A stretch of 64,000 nt of DNA from JBDKGH01 sp039798265 (GTDB lineage: Bacteria > Bacteroidota > Bacteroidia > Flavobacteriales_D > Sanyastnellaceae), in assembly GCA_039798265.1 (NCBI GenBank), contig JBDKGH010000057.1:1-64000 (forward strand), in the 5' to 3' direction. The number at the start of each line of letters is the position of its first letter. Within the stretch, counting starts at the first letter, position 1. Made by a program: the position numbers and the translations under genes. Of this stretch, positions 7,938 to 15,653 are shown piece after piece. Below the pieces are notes generated by a model. It saw only the letters and a list, made by a program, of their open reading frames with translations, made no database searches and was not told the origin of the DNA.

Positions 7938-10775
7938 CTATCTACTCAACATGACCAGTGTAGTCAATACAGTATTGGGCTGCTGAACGCGCACCAAGTA
8001 TTCTCCGTTCTGTAATCCTTTTGATGCGAGATCAATTTGTACCTGCTGAATACCAGTTCCCAAATTAACGGTAGCGATATCAGCTACTTTACGGCCAGTC
8101 AAGTCAAATAACTCTACTTGAACTTTTCCGGCTTGAGTCATCTCAAAGTTTACAGTCAAACGATCTTGTGTAGGATTAGGATATGCCATAATGCTTGCTC
8201 CTGCAAACTGCATAACCTCTTCTATGCTCGTACTCAAATCGGGCGCTGGAAGCTGAACATCCGTGTAAATGTGATATTCTCCTGGAGTATAGGCAAAGGC
8301 GTTATTCAAATCAGTCACTTGGAAGGAAGTGCCGGTGTAGTAATCATACCAAGTTCCAGTATGTGAAAATCCCGGAACCATATTAATTCCAACTACATTG
8401 AAGTTGCCTACTATCACAGCATCCATGGTGCTACCATCCAAGGTCATTCGTTTTCCAAATCCACCGAGGTCAGTAGTGTAGTTGGTAGTAGAAAAGGTTT
8501 GGTAGTCGCGCTTGAGTTTGTTCAATGCAGAAACGACTTTGTACACTCTTAGTCGGGCTTGTGCTTCAAAATAATCCCAACGAACAGGCTTCGCAGCGGT
8601 GCGACAGTCGGGCGATATAGTTACGCCATCTGAACAGGTGTTGATAGAATAGTCATATCCTAATTCACCAAATTGCCAAATCATGTGTGGCCCAGGAATA
8701 GGAATAAGCAGGTTGTGTGCAAGCTCTTGACGGGCTAAGGCAGTATTCAAATTTTGAACATCATAAGAACCATTGCTGTTACCGAAGTTGAGGTTTTTGT
8801 ACATCAATCGTTCTTCGTCGTGGCTTTCTCCATAAGAAATCAAATGGGGTTGCGACCATCCACGTGCTTGATAACTAGCCCAAGTCAAATCGCTGCTATA
8901 TCCCATGCTCGCTTCTTCGTATTGGGTCGTCATTTTTCCCCAAGGCATCATACCTGTGTTAGCAAGTACGGTTTCTTCTGGGTTGTCAGAGAGGTGCTCT
9001 AATATGCAGTAAGAACCAGGTTCTGTGGTTTGCATGTGTGAGTAGTAGTCATTCCAAATGGCTACGCGACTGGCGTCATAGGCATTCCATGCACCAATGT
9101 TGCCCAAGGTATTGTTTTGTGTAAATCCTTTCGACAAGTCGAAACGGTAACCGTCAATGTGATATTCATCCATCCAGTGACTGATCACGCGTTTTGTGAA
9201 AGCGCGAGTACGAGCACTTTCGTGGTTCATGTCATAACCAACATTAAAATCATGCTTCGGAGTGGGGTTAAACCAAGGGTTTTCAGCCGTCGTCTGTCCA
9301 TACTGGCCTGCATTGGGATCAAAATACATGCGGACCATCGGGCTTTGTCCAAAACTATGATTAAGGGCAATGTCCAATACCACGGCTATTCCGCGGTTGT
9401 GACATTCGTTCACCAACTCTTTTAGCTTGTCTGCTGGCCCGTACATTTTATCTGGAGCGAAATAGAAAGAGGGATTGTATCCCCAACTGTCATTTCCTTC
9501 AAATTCATTCACTGGCATCAACTGTAAAACCGTAATACCCAAATTTTCAATGTAGTCCAAGCGATCTATAATGGCTTGGTAAGAACGTTCTTCGGTGAAG
9601 TCGCGCACCAAGCATTCATACACCACAATCTTATTTTTTGCTGGACGCGTAAATCCGCCATCTGTCCAACTGAAATTCGGTTGATTGATTTGGAATACAC
9701 CCACTGGTTCGGTGGTTAGTCCTACCGGATATCCGGTCATGTTCGGATAATTCGCTTCGGGTATCCACTGATCATTCCAAGGATCAAGTACCTTCTCGGT
9801 GTAAGGATCGGCTATGCGCATGCCTTCTTGATCAATATAGTACTGAAAACGATATTCCACCGATGGATCGAGGTTCGGGATTTCAATCCAATAAGTAGCT
9901 CCATCTGGCGTACGATTCATCAAATAGTCAAGATCCAATTGCCAGTTGTTGAAATCACCAATAACAAAAACAAAATCTTTGTTCGGTGCATACAGCTGCA
10001 AGCGAACGGTATTCGCGCCTACATAGTTAATACCATCAATGGTTCCGGATGGTGAGGCCACCACGTTAGGTGTGGGTAAAATGATAATAGTAGCCGTATC
10101 GGTGATGGTTTCAGTGCCGTTATTGGCTACCAATTCCAACACATATTCTCCCGATGCACTTTCTTGAAAATTATATTGCAATGAAGTAGAAGCGCTCGCG
10201 CTGCTTACTTCTGTGCCATTAACCAAAAGGCTTAAATCAGCTGCTTCAGAGGCTTGTGCTGATATAGAAACCAATTGCCCTGAATTGACAATTTGACTTT
10301 CCAGGTTAGGGCTAACGAAGGCTGCGTTAAATCCTGAATCATACAATTCGAGATAAATGTCGGTGCCATCCGCATTGCGTCCTACTAAAGTACCATTGCT
10401 GTTGCGAAACACAAAGGTGAGGCGCGTAGGTATTTCTCCGTTGTTCAATCCATAAAAGGTAGAAGGATTGATCGTAATGCGATGGGTATTTTGAGCAATG
10501 CTCACAGGTGTCATAGCCACGTTAGGGTCTGAGGTACCCCAGTTGCCTTGCACGTGCTGCCAATCGTTGAGATTGGAACTATTCTGCGTGATACAACCCG
10601 TATGAGCAAAGAGTGGAAACACGCCCGCCAATTCACCATTTCCTAAGTCGGCATCATAAAAAATAGTGATGTCGTCATACATAGTAGGAAAGGGGGGGTC
10701 AGTCGTTAAAATCTGTGACTGAACAGGGATGTAAAGCGCGAGTAGGGTTGAAAATAAGAGGAGTTTTGTCTTCAT
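7938..10775 (-). CDS. secreted GH13 alpha-amylase family glucanase with T9SS C-terminal domain
   Basis: 945 aa from the ATG at 10775, chosen because the signal peptide (MKTKLLLFSTLLALYIPVQS) starts there. An upstream in-frame start would add 17 non-signal residues. Domains: N-terminal SusE/F-like starch-binding module (about 20-150), Ig-like segment (about 160-235), CBM48-like domain (about 245-340), GH13 barrel (about 380-760) and Por secretion domain (about 860-945, YPNPTQDRLTV..LVMLSR). GH13 catalytic motifs are present: DIALNHSFG, GYRFDLSKGF (nucleophile Asp), CILEHLSDN (acid Glu) and GESHDEER. It probably hydrolyses starch or glycogen at the cell surface. Its own promoter lies 20 bp upstream. 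Confidence 0.93.
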   Translation of the reverse strand: MKTKLLLFSTLLALYIPVQSQILTTDPPFPTMYDDITIFYDADLGNGELAGVFPLFAHTGCITQNSSNLNDWQHVQGNWGTSDPNVAMTPVSIAQNTHRITINPSTFYGLNNGEIPTRLTFVFRNSNGTLVGRNADGTDIYLELYDSGFNAAFVSPNLESQIVNSGQLVSISAQASEAADLSLLVNGTEVSSASASTSLQYNFQESASGEYVLELVANNGTETITDTATIIILPTPNVVASPSGTIDGINYVGANTVRLQLYAPNKDFVFVIGDFNNWQLDLDYLMNRTPDGATYWIEIPNLDPSVEYRFQYYIDQEGMRIADPYTEKVLDPWNDQWIPEANYPNMTGYPVGLTTEPVGVFQINQPNFSWTDGGFTRPAKNKIVVYECLVRDFTEERSYQAIIDRLDYIENLGITVLQLMPVNEFEGNDSWGYNPSFYFAPDKMYGPADKLKELVNECHNRGIAVVLDIALNHSFGQSPMVRMYFDPNAGQYGQTTAENPWFNPTPKHDFNVGYDMNHESARTRAFTKRVISHWMDEYHIDGYRFDLSKGFTQNNTLGNIGAWNAYDASRVAIWNDYYSHMQTTEPGSYCILEHLSDNPEETVLANTGMMPWGKMTTQYEEASMGYSSDLTWASYQARGWSQPHLISYGESHDEERLMYKNLNFGNSNGSYDVQNLNTALARQELAHNLLIPIPGPHMIWQFGELGYDYSINTCSDGVTISPDCRTAAKPVRWDYFEAQARLRVYKVVSALNKLKRDYQTFSTTNYTTDLGGFGKRMTLDGSTMDAVIVGNFNVVGINMVPGFSHTGTWYDYYTGTSFQVTDLNNAFAYTPGEYHIYTDVQLPAPDLSTSIEEVMQFAGASIMAYPNPTQDRLTVNFEMTQAGKVQVELFDLTGRKVADIATVNLGTGIQQVQIDLASKGLQNGEYLVRVQQPNTVLTTLVMLSR

Positions 10776-10795
10776 TCGATAGGGTTGAATCTGGC

Positions 10796-10828
10796 CAAAT
10801 ATAGGAAAGTGTGTATTGTACACCAACT
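10796..10828 (-). promoter_or_regulatory. promoter of the amylase gene
   Basis: Minus-strand TATATTTG (10796-10803) matches TAnnTTTG exactly. A TTG (complement of 10824-10826) lies 20 bp further upstream, giving the -33/-7 layout of Bacteroidota vegetative promoters. The -7 element ends 20 bp before the ATG at 10775. Confidence 0.65.
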
Positions 10829-10969
10829 ATTATTGGTTTCCATCTGTTAAATTACAAATGCAGCTCTTTACACCCTGCTTCACAACATTTTTCTTTTCGT
10901 TAAAAATCTTTTTTTTATTTCTCACGAAAAGAGGTTTGCTTTGCACAACCCCTTCAAATTATTACCGAT

Positions 10970-11848
10970 ATGATCTTATTAGACGGTGTTCGCATTTCCA
11001 ATGAAATAAAAGCTGAGCTAAAAGAAAAAGTAGCGCAGCATGTTGCTGAGGGGAATCGAGCGCCGCATCTGGCCGCCGTTTTAGTAGGGGAAAATGGAGC
11101 CAGTCTAACGTATGTTTCCGCTAAAGTGAAAGCTTGCGAAGCGGTAGGTTTTTCTTCTACACTGGTTCAAAAGCCTTCTTCTATAACCGAAGCGGAATTG
11201 CTAGAAGTGATCGAAGGGTTGAATAACGATCCTGCTATCGATGGCTACATTGTTCAATTGCCACTGCCTGATCATATCAATGCCGAAAAAGTACTGTTAG
11301 CAGTAGATCCATCGAAGGATGTAGATGGTTTTCATCCCACCAACGTAGGGCGCATGACCTTGAATTTGCCTTCTTATTTGCCTGCCACTCCTGCAGGGAT
11401 TGTAGAACTGTTGCGTCGTTATGAAATTGAAACCTCTGGCAAGCACTGCGTTGTTATTGGTAGAAGTCATATTGTAGGTTTACCGATGGCAATCTTGATG
11501 CAGCGAAACGCCAGTCCTGGAAACTGCACCGTTACCATTACCCACAGCAGAACAACCAACTTGGCAGATATATGCCGGAGTGCCGATATCATCATTGCTG
11601 CTTTGGGAAAACCGGAATTTTTGAAAGGGGATATGGTGAAAGAAGGCGCGGTGGTAGTAGATGTGGGAATTACTCGCGTAGCCGATTCTTCGAAAAAAAG
11701 TGGTTTCCGATTGGCGGGAGATGTTCATTTTGATGAGGTAGCTCCTAAATGCAGCTATATCACTCCAGTGCCAGGTGGGGTAGGCCCAATGACCATCGTA
11801 TCCTTGATGATGAATACGCTGAATGCCAAAATCAATCGCCCTTTTTAG
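10970..11848 (+). CDS. folD: bifunctional methylenetetrahydrofolate dehydrogenase/cyclohydrolase
   Basis: 292-aa cytoplasmic enzyme of one-carbon metabolism: 5,10-methylene-THF to 10-formyl-THF via methenyl-THF. Signatures seen: YVSAKVKACEAVGF with the catalytic Lys, DGYIVQLPLP, the DVDGFHPTNVG segment, the NADP-binding VVIGRSHIVGLPMA and the C-terminal TPVPGGVGPMTIVSLMMNT. It is monocistronic. Its product supplies formyl donor to Fmt, encoded 12 kb away. Confidence 0.96.
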   Translation: MILLDGVRISNEIKAELKEKVAQHVAEGNRAPHLAAVLVGENGASLTYVSAKVKACEAVGFSSTLVQKPSSITEAELLEVIEGLNNDPAIDGYIVQLPLPDHINAEKVLLAVDPSKDVDGFHPTNVGRMTLNLPSYLPATPAGIVELLRRYEIETSGKHCVVIGRSHIVGLPMAILMQRNASPGNCTVTITHSRTTNLADICRSADIIIAALGKPEFLKGDMVKEGAVVVDVGITRVADSSKKSGFRLAGDVHFDEVAPKCSYITPVPGGVGPMTIVSLMMNTLNAKINRPF

Positions 11849-12020
11849 TCAACTCCTTCTTTTTCAGCGCCTCTATTTTCCCGTTCAGCCTTTTTGAAGT
11901 AGCCTCATCTGTACTTCTTTGATGGTGTGAAATCCCTTGTCCTTATTGGGTTTGTGGCGTTTAGTCTGGTTTAATGCGTTGATCTGTTGAGCGTTAATTC
12001 GGTTAGTTATTGAAACATGT

Positions 12021-12040
12021 TGATTTTGAGTAGGGTATAA
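12021..12040 (+). promoter_or_regulatory. duplicated 20-mer, copy 1
   Basis: TGATTTTGAGTAGGGTATAA differs from copy 2 at about five of 20 positions. It sits 77 bp upstream of the small frame at 12117 and 11 bp upstream of a hairpin. It could be a promoter or regulator site; no function is demonstrated. Confidence 0.4.
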
Positions 12041-12050
12041 ACACTTGAAA

Positions 12051-12101
12051 CCTGCAATTCATGCCTTCGCCTCTATGCAGGGTTAACGGAAATTTTAACC
12101 C
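12051..12101 (+). ncRNA. putative structured leader or small RNA (two hairpins)
   Basis: The first hairpin pairs CCTGCA (12051-12056) with TGCAGG (12076-12081). The second pairs GGGTTAA (12080-12086) with TTAACCC (12095-12101) over an 8-nt loop. The two overlap by two bases, so they may be alternatives. They immediately precede the short frame at 12117. No known RNA family was recognised. Confidence 0.3.
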
Positions 12102-12116
12102 AAAACAACGAGAGTC

Positions 12117-12209
12117 ATGTACGCAACCAAACTCCAGTTTACCACAGTAAAGAAGTACTTAATGTGGTCAGTAACTTTAGTCAGTATTTACTGCCTGCTT
12201 AAACAGTAG
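12117..12209 (+). CDS. possible 30-aa membrane peptide
   Basis: ATG to TAG, 30 residues: a basic N-terminus (MYATKLQFTTVKKY) followed by a hydrophobic stretch (LMWSVTLVSIYCLL) long enough for one membrane pass. It follows the duplicated motif and the hairpins, with a GAG just before the ATG. It may equally be a chance frame; length and composition alone do not decide. Confidence 0.25.
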   Translation: MYATKLQFTTVKKYLMWSVTLVSIYCLLKQ

Positions 12210-12257
12210 ATAGCTGAAAGTAAATGGTCTCCCACCTCTTTTGAGCCATTCAAGTAC

Positions 12258-12277
12258 TGATTGTGAGTAGAGTAAGA
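12258..12277 (+). promoter_or_regulatory. duplicated 20-mer, copy 2
   Basis: TGATTGTGAGTAGAGTAAGA repeats the element found 237 bp upstream. It is followed by the palindrome AAGATT-CC-AATCTT and lies about 155 bp upstream of the small lipoprotein gene. Confidence 0.4.
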
Positions 12278-12432
12278 TTCCAATCTTCAGGCATTTCTTC
12301 TATAATAGTTCTAGCCATTTTTCGTTACCTATGCAACCGCCTCGAAAAAAACTGCAATTTTTTTGAAACCAATTCAGTCGTGCTGCCGTTCAAATGATAA
12401 ACCAACATGACTGACTTTAAACAAACAACCAC

Positions 12433-12588
12433 ATGAAAAATGCTCAAGACTGGTCACACGCAGTACTCCAACGTTTGATCATCGTATTTTTAGGATTGCT
12501 TACACTCGGTGTATTCATGCAATCTTGTGCGTCAACCTCTCACGCTAGCTGCGCTGCGTATGACAAGGTTGAGGTTCAGAAACATTAA
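12433..12588 (+). CDS. small lipoprotein, 51 aa
   Basis: An amphipathic, charged N-terminus (MKNAQDWSHAVLQR) leads into a hydrophobic core (LIIVFLGLLTLGVFMQS) and a Cys at residue 32 in a lipobox-like FMQSC context. The mature tail of about 20 residues is ASTSHASCAAYDKVEVQKH. The signal layout and the strong terminator 30 bp after the stop support a real gene. The position and tail resemble tiny uncharacterised lipoproteins of Bacteroidota, but no function is known. Confidence 0.6.
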   Translation: MKNAQDWSHAVLQRLIIVFLGLLTLGVFMQSCASTSHASCAAYDKVEVQKH

Positions 12589-12617
12589 CCCATAGCATTA
12601 CCGACCTATAAAAACAG

Positions 12618-12652
12618 GCTATATCGGCTAAACCGATTTAGCCTTTTTTTTT
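12618..12652 (+). terminator. intrinsic terminator after the small lipoprotein
   Basis: Stem GGCTATATCGG / CCGATTTAGCC (11 bp, one T-T mismatch), loop CTAAA, then nine T. The structure overlaps the last codons of folP on the other strand, so folP and the lipoprotein gene converge on it. Confidence 0.82.
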
Positions 12653-13482
12653 GCTTCTAAGAGTTGTTTTTGAATGGCGATCGCTTGTCGGGCTGGCTCT
12701 ACATCATGCACCCGAAGAATAGCCGCTCCTCTTTCTAAGGCTGCCATGTGAACTGCCGTAGTTCCATAAATTACTTCTTCCGCAGATCTGTTAACGGCAT
12801 TTTGAATCATTTTTTTTCGACTAACCCCCACAAGCAGAGGACATTGAAAAATATGCAGTTGCTCCAATTCCTCGAGCAAGGTGTAGTTATGCTCCAAGGT
12901 TTTCCCAAAACCAAATCCAGGATCTATCCAAACATCGCCGATGCCCATTAATCTTAATTCATTGATTTTCTGAGAGATGAATTTGATGACTTCTTGTGTT
13001 ACATGAGTATAGGTAGGCGCTTTTTGCATCGACTGTGGTTCGCCCTGCATATGCATCAGCACATAAGGCAGTCCTAACTGCGCGGTTGTAGGCAATAGGG
13101 TTTCATCTATCTGGCCGGCAGATACGTCGTTTACCATCGAAATTCCAAAAGGTTGAACCGCCTTTACAACGGAGCCATAAAAGGTGTCAATGGATAACAA
13201 GGCATTCGGAAAGGCTTGATGGATAGCTTCTACCACCGGAACAACCCGATCAATTTCTTCATTGGCTTCAATACGAGTTGCCCCAGGGCGAGTGCTTTGC
13301 CCACCTATGTCCAAGATATGAGCGCCTTGCTCCAGCATTTCGCCAGCGCGGTCAACTGCTTGTTGACTTACTCTACTGTGCGCAAAAAATGAATCTGGCG
13401 TGGCGTTGATAATAGCCATAATCCAAGGTTCTTCTTGTGTAACCAGTCGACCGTTGAAGGAATGAGTGAAAGAAATTGTCAT
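12628..13482 (-). CDS. folP: dihydropteroate synthase
   Basis: Condenses p-aminobenzoate with dihydropterin pyrophosphate in folate synthesis; it is the sulfonamide target. 284 aa from the ATG at 13482 (MTISFTHSFNGRL). A longer in-frame extension upstream carries no family sequence and would cross into the divergent DUF1599 gene. Motifs: IMAIINATPDSF, ILDIGGQSTRPGA, LLSIDTFYG, the central VNDVSAG and the C-terminal LRVHDVEPARQA. The aminotransferase IV gene at 16883-17737 could provide the p-aminobenzoate branch. Confidence 0.95.
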   Translation of the reverse strand: MTISFTHSFNGRLVTQEEPWIMAIINATPDSFFAHSRVSQQAVDRAGEMLEQGAHILDIGGQSTRPGATRIEANEEIDRVVPVVEAIHQAFPNALLSIDTFYGSVVKAVQPFGISMVNDVSAGQIDETLLPTTAQLGLPYVLMHMQGEPQSMQKAPTYTHVTQEVIKFISQKINELRLMGIGDVWIDPGFGFGKTLEHNYTLLEELEQLHIFQCPLLVGVSRKKMIQNAVNRSAEEVIYGTTAVHMAALERGAAILRVHDVEPARQAIAIQKQLLEAKKKAKSV

Positions 13483-13538
13483 AATTGGTGGTTTGGTGGC
13501 GCTTCGTGTGCAAATTTGCCTACAAATTTTTTTACCGA

Positions 13539-14081
13539 GTGCAAAAGACATCTTCTCAATTTGATTTGGTCGTTAATCACTGCCGCGAACTTTTTGTCAA
13601 AAAGACCAAAGACTACGGCACCGCTTGGCGCATCTTACGCATTAGTAGCTTAACGGATCAAATCTTTATCAAAGCCAATCGCATTCGTACACTCGAAATG
13701 GTAGGCGAAAGTAAGGTAGGCGATGGCATAGAAGGTGAGTTTATCGGAATTCTCAATTATGCGGTTATGGGATTGATCCAACTGGAACTCCCTACTGATG
13801 AGACCATGGAACTTCCTGCTGAGAAAGCGGTTGATTTATACGACCAGCAAATCAAAATCACCAAAGACTTGATGATGAAAAAAAATCATGACTATGGCGA
13901 AGCGTGGAGAGATATGCGCGTATCCTCTTTCACCGATTTGATTTTGATGAAGCTGTTGCGCATCAAACAAATTGAAGACAATCAGGGAAAAACAATCGTG
14001 AGCGAGGGAATTGACAGCGGTTATCGCGATATCCTTAATTATGCTGTTTTTGCTTTGATAAAAATGGAAGAAGCGCGTTGA
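13539..14081 (+). CDS. DUF1599 protein (tandem domain)
   Basis: 180 aa, two copies of the DUF1599 module: KDYGTAWRILRISSLTDQIFIKANRIRTLE...ILNYAVMGLIQLE and HDYGEAWRDMRVSSFTDLILMKLLRIKQIE...ILNYAVFALIKMEE. The conserved DYG.AWR and GI...ILNYA patterns suggest an all-alpha, nucleotide-pyrophosphohydrolase-like fold, but the function is unknown. The GTG at 13539 (VQKTSSQFD) is preferred. The ATG at 13485 would start 3 bp from the divergent folP start and add 18 residues without family similarity. folP-DUF1599-DoxX order is common in Bacteroidota. Confidence 0.85.
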   Translation: MQKTSSQFDLVVNHCRELFVKKTKDYGTAWRILRISSLTDQIFIKANRIRTLEMVGESKVGDGIEGEFIGILNYAVMGLIQLELPTDETMELPAEKAVDLYDQQIKITKDLMMKKNHDYGEAWRDMRVSSFTDLILMKLLRIKQIEDNQGKTIVSEGIDSGYRDILNYAVFALIKMEEAR

Positions 14082-14169
14082 TTTGGTTAATGCGAGGTTA
14101 AACCTCTTGATGTGAAACAACTCCAGTGGCTTTTTTGCCGACTGATAATAAATAAAAAACAGAACCTTT

Positions 14170-15528
14170 ATGAAGTTAGTCATTACCATTTGCCGAATAG
14201 TTGTGGGCTCGCTATTCATTGTATCAGGTTTGATCAAAGTGAACGATGCAATTGGTTTCTCCTACAAGTTAGAAGAATACTTCAGTGAAAAGGCCCTCGG
14301 TTATCCCGAACTGCTCCCTTACGTATTACCGATTGCTATTTTCATCGTAGTAGGTGAGGTGCTATTGGGTGTTGCGACCTTACTTGGTGCTTGGCCAAAA
14401 CTGACCAGTACACTCATTCTCAGCATGACCTTGTTTTTTACCTGGTTGACCTATTACACTTGGCAGTGCGATCCTCTTTCATTAGGTATTTTCGAATCGA
14501 TTGATGGCACTTTGTATATCGATAATCCAGAATGTGTGCTCACCTGTGGTTGTTTCGGCGATGCATGGGTGCTTACTCCTTTCGAGTCTTTTTTGAAAGA
14601 CTTATTCTTATTGCCTTTTGTATTGCCTTTCTTCATCGCTGCTTGGATGAAAAAGGTTCCGCTCAACTCTTATAAAGAAGATCTGTATATCGGTATTGCC
14701 TCTGTGGTAGCCGTAGCTGCTTTTTCCATCAAGATGTTTAATTGGTCTTTCCCTGTGTTGTTTGTCGTGGTGGCAATGGCCGTGGGTGTGGCAATTAAAA
14801 AGTTTTCAAAGGAAAAACAATACCTCATGGCTTTGGGTGTATTAGTGCTTACTTCCTATTTGCAGTACTACACAGTGGTGCATTTGCCCATCAAAGATTT
14901 CCGCGCTTATGCGATTGGTCAAGACTTGGTGCATAACATGAAGTCAGCTGAAGAGCTTGGACTAGAGCCGCCAAAAACGGTTCAGATGTACACCTTGGTA
15001 CATTCGAAAACAGGCGAGGTGAAAGAGATCGATAGCGATACCTATGTGGCTACTGAGATTTGGAAAGACACCAACTGGGTGATGGATAAAAACAAAACCT
15101 ATGCGAAGAAAATCAAAGATGGTTACGAGCCTAAGATCCTCGACTTTTTAGCCTTAGATATGGATGGTAATGATTTGAAAGATTCGTTGCTTCAAATGGA
15201 TAAGGTATTCCTTGTGGTCCTTTGGAACCCAGAACTAGCCAATAAATCGCCTTTAAAGAACATTGCCGATTTTGCCAACAAGGCACAGGCTCAAGGAATC
15301 AAGGTTTATGGATTTTCTGCTGCTGACTATGATGCCATAGAGAATCTGCGCCACGAACATCAACTGGCTTTCCCGTTCCTTCAAGGTGACGAGAAGGTGT
15401 TAAAAACAATGATTCGCGCCAATCCGGGTGTTATGTACTTGGAAAAAGGAAAGGTGATCAATATGTGGAGTGGAGTAGATGTCCCCACGAATTATGAAGA
15501 AGCCTCTGCTAAGGGCTTTCAACCATAA
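14170..15528 (+). CDS. DoxX/MauE-like membrane protein with thioredoxin-like C-terminal part
   Basis: 452 aa. The first ~130 residues are DoxX/MauE-like (CRIVVGSLFIVSGLIKVNDAIGF, four membrane segments) with a Cys-rich loop ECVLTCGCFGD at about residue 117-127. More membrane spans follow to about 240, then a soluble domain (about 330-452) with a thioredoxin-like pattern (FLVVLWNPELANKSPLKNI...PGVMYLEKGKVI) but no CxxC. It matches the Bacteroidota BT_3928-like family. A redox or quinone-linked role is inferred, not shown. Confidence 0.8.
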   Translation: MKLVITICRIVVGSLFIVSGLIKVNDAIGFSYKLEEYFSEKALGYPELLPYVLPIAIFIVVGEVLLGVATLLGAWPKLTSTLILSMTLFFTWLTYYTWQCDPLSLGIFESIDGTLYIDNPECVLTCGCFGDAWVLTPFESFLKDLFLLPFVLPFFIAAWMKKVPLNSYKEDLYIGIASVVAVAAFSIKMFNWSFPVLFVVVAMAVGVAIKKFSKEKQYLMALGVLVLTSYLQYYTVVHLPIKDFRAYAIGQDLVHNMKSAEELGLEPPKTVQMYTLVHSKTGEVKEIDSDTYVATEIWKDTNWVMDKNKTYAKKIKDGYEPKILDFLALDMDGNDLKDSLLQMDKVFLVVLWNPELANKSPLKNIADFANKAQAQGIKVYGFSAADYDAIENLRHEHQLAFPFLQGDEKVLKTMIRANPGVMYLEKGKVINMWSGVDVPTNYEEASAKGFQP

Positions 15529-15533
15529 ACTTC

Positions 15534-15565
15534 AAAATCCCGTCCAAGTGACGGGATTTTTTTTT
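15534..15565 (+). terminator. intrinsic terminator after the DoxX-like gene
   Basis: 11-bp perfect stem AAAATCCCGTC / GACGGGATTTT, 5-nt loop, and a T-run. It begins 6 bp after the stop. Confidence 0.9.
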
Positions 15566-15653
15566 GAGTATTCAAGAGGCCATAGTGCATCGTTAATAAG
15601 TTCCCGAACCCTCATTCGGCGACTTCTTCTTTTTGCTGTTTTTTAGCAACGCA

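Larger units (their letters stand above)
11849..12432. other. 584-bp spacer with duplicated motif and hairpins
   Basis: No long frame on either strand. It holds two near-identical 20-mers (TGATTTTGAGTAGGGTATAA at 12021-12040 and TGATTGTGAGTAGAGTAAGA at 12258-12277), two consecutive hairpins at 12051-12101, a 30-codon frame at 12117-12209 and a small perfect palindrome AAGATT-CC-AATCTT at 12273-12286. The arrangement suggests one or two short transcripts, possibly regulatory RNAs or peptide leaders, upstream of the lipoprotein at 12433. Confidence 0.5.

Noticed and set aside
13485..13538. Upstream ATG start for the DUF1599 gene
   Set aside because: The added residues do not match the family and would run to within 3 bp of the divergent folP start; the GTG at 13539 fits the domain boundary.
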